Source: an uncultured Nitrosomonas sp.
GTDB lineage: Bacteria; Pseudomonadota; Gammaproteobacteria; Burkholderiales; Nitrosomonadaceae
Length of the DNA stretch: 48,772 nucleotides
Assembly: GCA_902826115.1 (NCBI GenBank)
Contig: CADEDO010000017.1
Span: 1 to 48,772 of the forward strand
Direction of reading: 5' to 3'
The translations under genes and the position numbers were made by a program. Below the pieces are notes generated by a model. The model was given only the letters and a program-made list of their open reading frames with translations, was not told the origin of the DNA and did no database searches. Position 1 is the stretch's first letter, and each line of letters starts with the position of its first letter. Below are positions 46,857-48,772 of the stretch, one piece after another.

Positions 46857-46900
46857 TGGTAGGTCGTGCCAGATTCGAACTGGCGACCAACGGATTAAAA
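46857..46900 (-). mobile_element. tRNA-Lys 3'-end fragment, probable attachment site
   Basis: Read on the minus strand the sequence gives TTTTAA (anticodon-loop end with anticodon TTT), TCCGT, variable loop TGGTC, T-arm GCCAG-TTCGAAT-CTGGC, acceptor ACGACCT and ACCA. That is the last 44 nt of a tRNA-Lys(TTT). The sequence beyond does not pair to complete the anticodon stem, and there is no D-arm, so the gene is not functional. Such 3' tRNA pieces are what tyrosine-recombinase islands leave as attL/attR. The adjacent native-looking terminator suggests the host chromosome is to the left and the island to the right. Confidence 0.8.
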
Positions 46901-46933
46901 GGTGTTTTAACTAACTGTTTTTATTAATATTAG

Positions 46934-46973
46934 GCTCGTCAGTGCTCGTCAACACTCGCCGACAATCGTCATT
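46934..46973. repeat. Four 10-bp direct repeats beside the attachment site
   Basis: GCTCGTCAGT, GCTCGTCAAC, ACTCGCCGAC and AATCGTCATT follow one another with a period of 10 bp, sharing CTCGTC/TCGTC. One turn of DNA per unit, 34 bp inside the att fragment, fits arm-type binding sites for an integrase. No integrase gene is in the window. Confidence 0.5.
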
Positions 46974-47005
46974 TTTGTCACGTTTTATTATTAATAATTG
47001 TAACT

Positions 47006-47305
47006 CTACAAATGCAGCGTAGATAACATTCGATCATGCAGTACACGCACTACCACAATTCCGTAATTTGTTTGCCGGAAATATATAGCATGTCGCCCAA
47101 CTTGACTACGGCGATACCCTATACGGATACGATCGCAGGGTGTTGCCATTTCCGGATTCTCCGCCAATTGACCAAACGCTTCTGTCAACTTGTCTGTGTA
47201 ACGATTGGCCTGTTCCAATCTCCACTCTTTGAGTGTGTAAAGCCAAATGGTTTCCATATCGCGTGCAGCTTCCGGTGTTAACCGATATTCAGCTGACTTT
47301 GACAT
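47006..47305 (-). CDS. parE: ParE/RelE-superfamily toxin
   Basis: This 99-aa toxin of a type II toxin-antitoxin pair has YRLTPEAARDMETIWLYTLK, WRLEQANRYTDKLTEAFGQL and RSQVGRHAIYFRQ...VVVRVLHDRM, the ParE pattern. ParE proteins poison DNA gyrase. Its start overlaps the antitoxin gene by 17 bp, giving coupled translation. Location inside a probable island suggests a stabilising role. Confidence 0.9.
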   Translation of the reverse strand: MSKSAEYRLTPEAARDMETIWLYTLKEWRLEQANRYTDKLTEAFGQLAENPEMATPCDRIRIGYRRSQVGRHAIYFRQTNYGIVVVRVLHDRMLSTLHL

Positions 47306-47543
47306 GTTTGGCGGTCATTCCTTCTTTAAACAAATCTCCGTCAAATGGCTGTGGTTCACCACTCTGTTCGCCTTTGATTAACTCGCTACGAATGGTATTG
47401 ATTTCAGAATTGCGAGCTTGGTCACGCCGAATCAGATCTCGGATATATTCACTGTCATTGGTGAAGTCACCGCCCTCAATCTGAGCCTTAATCCACTTGT
47501 CTTGCTGGTCGGTGACAGTGATGGTTTTACGGGTTGTTCCCAT
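47289..47543 (-). CDS. parD: ParD-family antitoxin
   Basis: This 84-aa antitoxin has a ribbon-helix-helix N-terminus (TRKTITVTDQQDKWIKAQIE, FTNDSEYIRDLIRRDQ) for DNA binding and a C-terminal segment (FDGDLFKEGMTAKH) that would wrap ParE. GGAGG 5 nt upstream supports ATG 47543 over the TTG at 47555. ParD normally represses its own promoter, expected just upstream. Confidence 0.9.
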   Translation of the reverse strand: MGTTRKTITVTDQQDKWIKAQIEGGDFTNDSEYIRDLIRRDQARNSEINTIRSELIKGEQSGEPQPFDGDLFKEGMTAKHVKVS

Positions 47544-47843
47544 TTTATCCTCCAAAGGTATGTGAAATGATCATACTATTGCAGTAAAATAGCATGTTCT
47601 TGCTTCCATGAAAAGATGAGAAACCTTGTCTATTTTTGGAACATAATATTGCTAACTTAAGTTAAACCTGGATCCTCTTAGTTAATTTTGCTGCAAATTG
47701 GTATAAACAGTCGATCAAACAACTGAAGTAAGAGTACCGGTGACCGTAGAATTCTTTCGTAAATGAGTATATCTCTATAACTTATGGAATAAATTTAAAC
47801 CTTCTTTCTGTGCCAAACATACCGGCTTTCACTCCGCTATCTG
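47544..47843. other. Non-coding gap between Fic and ParDE genes
   Basis: These 300 AT-rich bases should contain the ParDE promoter and operator close to 47560-47620. No gene is seen. The AT-richness contrasts sharply with the GC-rich Fic gene next to it. Confidence 0.4.
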
Positions 47844-48772
47844 TCATGGCTGGCTATACCATGTGGATCGGCCACCGCCATGCCGGACAAGTAGGCCTTT
47901 TTCCACCAGTGAACCAAAAGTTGCTTTCAATGTGTTCGGGCTTGCGCCTGTTTCGCGCACCATGTCGCGGGTTGTGACGCGGCCATGGCCCTGAACATAA
48001 TCTAGGATTTTGACGGCCAATTCGGGCAGGACGGCCAGGGCATTCTTTTCGCGCTCCACTTTCGTGGCCAGGCGGCGCTTTTGCTGCTGCAAAGCACGCA
48101 TGAAAAACATAAGCCAAGGTTGCCAATTCGGGGCTTCACTACGAATTGTGCCTTGGGTCTGACGCAAGGCGAGATAATACCCTTCCTTGCTGTTCTCAAT
48201 CACGCTTTCGAGCGACGAATACGGCACATAAGCATATCCGGCCTGCAATAAGAGCAAGGTCGTGAGAACGCGGCTCAGGCGGCCATTTCCGTCCTGGAAG
48301 GGGTGGATTTCCAGGAACACCACAACGAACACGGCAATCATCAGCAAGGGGTGAATGCGCTTTAGCTCGCAGGCATCGTGCAGCCAAGCGACAAGTTCTG
48401 TCATCCGGCGCGGCGTATCGAACGGCGTAGCCGTCTCGAACACGATACCAATCATTTTTCCGTCTGCGTCAAAAGCGCCCACATCATTGCGCAGGGTTTT
48501 ATATCCGCCCCTGTGCCGCTCATCCTTCTCACTGTAGCGCAGAAGATCGCGGTGAAGCTGTTTGATATGGTTCTCGGTGATGGGAATATCCTGCCAAGCT
48601 TGGAAAATCGTTTCCATGGCCTCTGCATAGCCAGCAACTTCCTGCTCGTCGCGTGTCTCGAATTTCTTGATTTCCAGCTTGCCAAGCAGGTGCTCAACCT
48701 CGCGGTCACTGAGCTTATTACCCTCAATGCGCGTTGAAGAGCCGATGCTTTCAATCGTGGCGATGCGGCGCA
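47844..48772 (-). CDS. Fic family protein, N-terminus beyond the window
   Basis: The frame is open to the window edge, giving at least 309 residues; the ATG at 48617 is internal. The Fic core HPFQDGNGRLSR is complete, so AMP (or another nucleotide moiety) transfer to a protein hydroxyl is expected. The visible N-terminal part contains SSTRIEGN, matching the inhibitory-helix motif (S/T)xxxE(G/N), so activity is probably self-restrained. The C-terminus (TTRDMVRETGASPNTLKATF, LVEKGLLVRHGGGRSTW) is a winged-helix DNA-binding domain. GC content is visibly higher than in neighbours, a sign of transfer. Confidence 0.92.
   Translation of the reverse strand, partial: RRIATIESIGSSTRIEGNKLSDREVEHLLGKLEIKKFETRDEQEVAGYAEAMETIFQAWQDIPITENHIKQLHRDLLRYSEKDERHRGGYKTLRNDVGAFDADGKMIGIVFETATPFDTPRRMTELVAWLHDACELKRIHPLLMIAVFVVVFLEIHPFQDGNGRLSRVLTTLLLLQAGYAYVPYSSLESVIENSKEGYYLALRQTQGTIRSEAPNWQPWLMFFMRALQQQKRRLATKVEREKNALAVLPELAVKILDYVQGHGRVTTRDMVRETGASPNTLKATFGSLVEKGLLVRHGGGRSTWYSQP

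Noticed and set aside
46857..46900. Complete tRNA-Lys gene
   Set aside because: Only the 3' 44 nt match; the anticodon stem cannot close and the D-arm and 5' acceptor strand are missing.
48452..48754. Minus-strand 100-codon frame at the right edge
   Set aside because: It overlaps the Fic gene in another frame; the Fic frame is open to the edge and encodes recognisable Fic sequence there.
1..48772. CRISPR arrays, insertion sequences, rRNA genes
   Set aside because: No regularly spaced repeat-spacer arrays, transposase genes with terminal repeats or rRNA sequence were seen on either strand.

Overview
The window looks like chromosome from a betaproteobacterium, most probably a Nitrosomonas-type ammonia oxidiser (Nitrosomonadaceae). 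The reasons are the flgA / flgBCDEFGHIJKL arrangement, the dusB-fis-purH-purD order, a short betaproteobacterial-style Fis, moderate GC content and the kinds of accessory families. The genus is an inference from gene content only.

Layout. (1) 1-5.5 kb: a PHO-box-driven phosphate uptake operon, pstSCAB, without phoU, followed by a universal stress protein and a DUF4126 membrane protein. (2) 5.8-14.1 kb: three paralogous TonB-dependent receptors and two YfiR/DUF4154 periplasmic proteins, laid out as a duplicated receptor-plus-YfiR unit. (3) 14.4-17.1 kb: a secreted protein of unknown function, a small periplasmic protein, a Mth938/DUF498 protein and an acyl carrier protein. (4) 17.1-28.6 kb: flagellar rod, hook and ring genes, with flgA divergent from flgB-flgL, a sigma-54-like promoter before flgB and a FliA-like promoter before flgK. 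(5) 28.7-34.2 kb, minus strand: dusB-fis-purH-purD, tightly coupled, and a UbiH-family hydroxylase. (6) 34.5-46.7 kb: accessory genes: an ankyrin protein, a Sel1 lipoprotein, a gene remnant, a methyltransferase, a hybrid histidine kinase, an ASK1-like scaffold protein, a patatin-like phospholipase carrying the same scaffold, and a seven-repeat FG-GAP/RTX-like protein. (7) 46.8-48.8 kb: a 44-nt 3' fragment of tRNA-Lys beside a strong terminator, then ParDE and a Fic protein. This looks like the edge of an integrated island that continues past the right end.

The most unusual material is in region 6. The protein at 39832-41250 has a nucleoside-deoxyribosyltransferase-like N-terminus and a TPR scaffold strikingly like the regulatory part of the animal stress kinase ASK1 (Pfam MAP3K TRAFs-binding/DUF4071). 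The convergent protein at 41369-44077 carries the same scaffold in front of an intact patatin lipase and three C-terminal membrane segments. With the hybrid kinase upstream this reads as a candidate signalling/effector or immune module that could attack the cell's own membrane. Directly beyond it, on the minus strand, a perfect Fur-box palindrome abuts a sigma-70 promoter, and a textbook terminator lies about 150 nt downstream with no convincing gene between: a candidate Fur-repressed small RNA of the RyhB/PrrF functional type.
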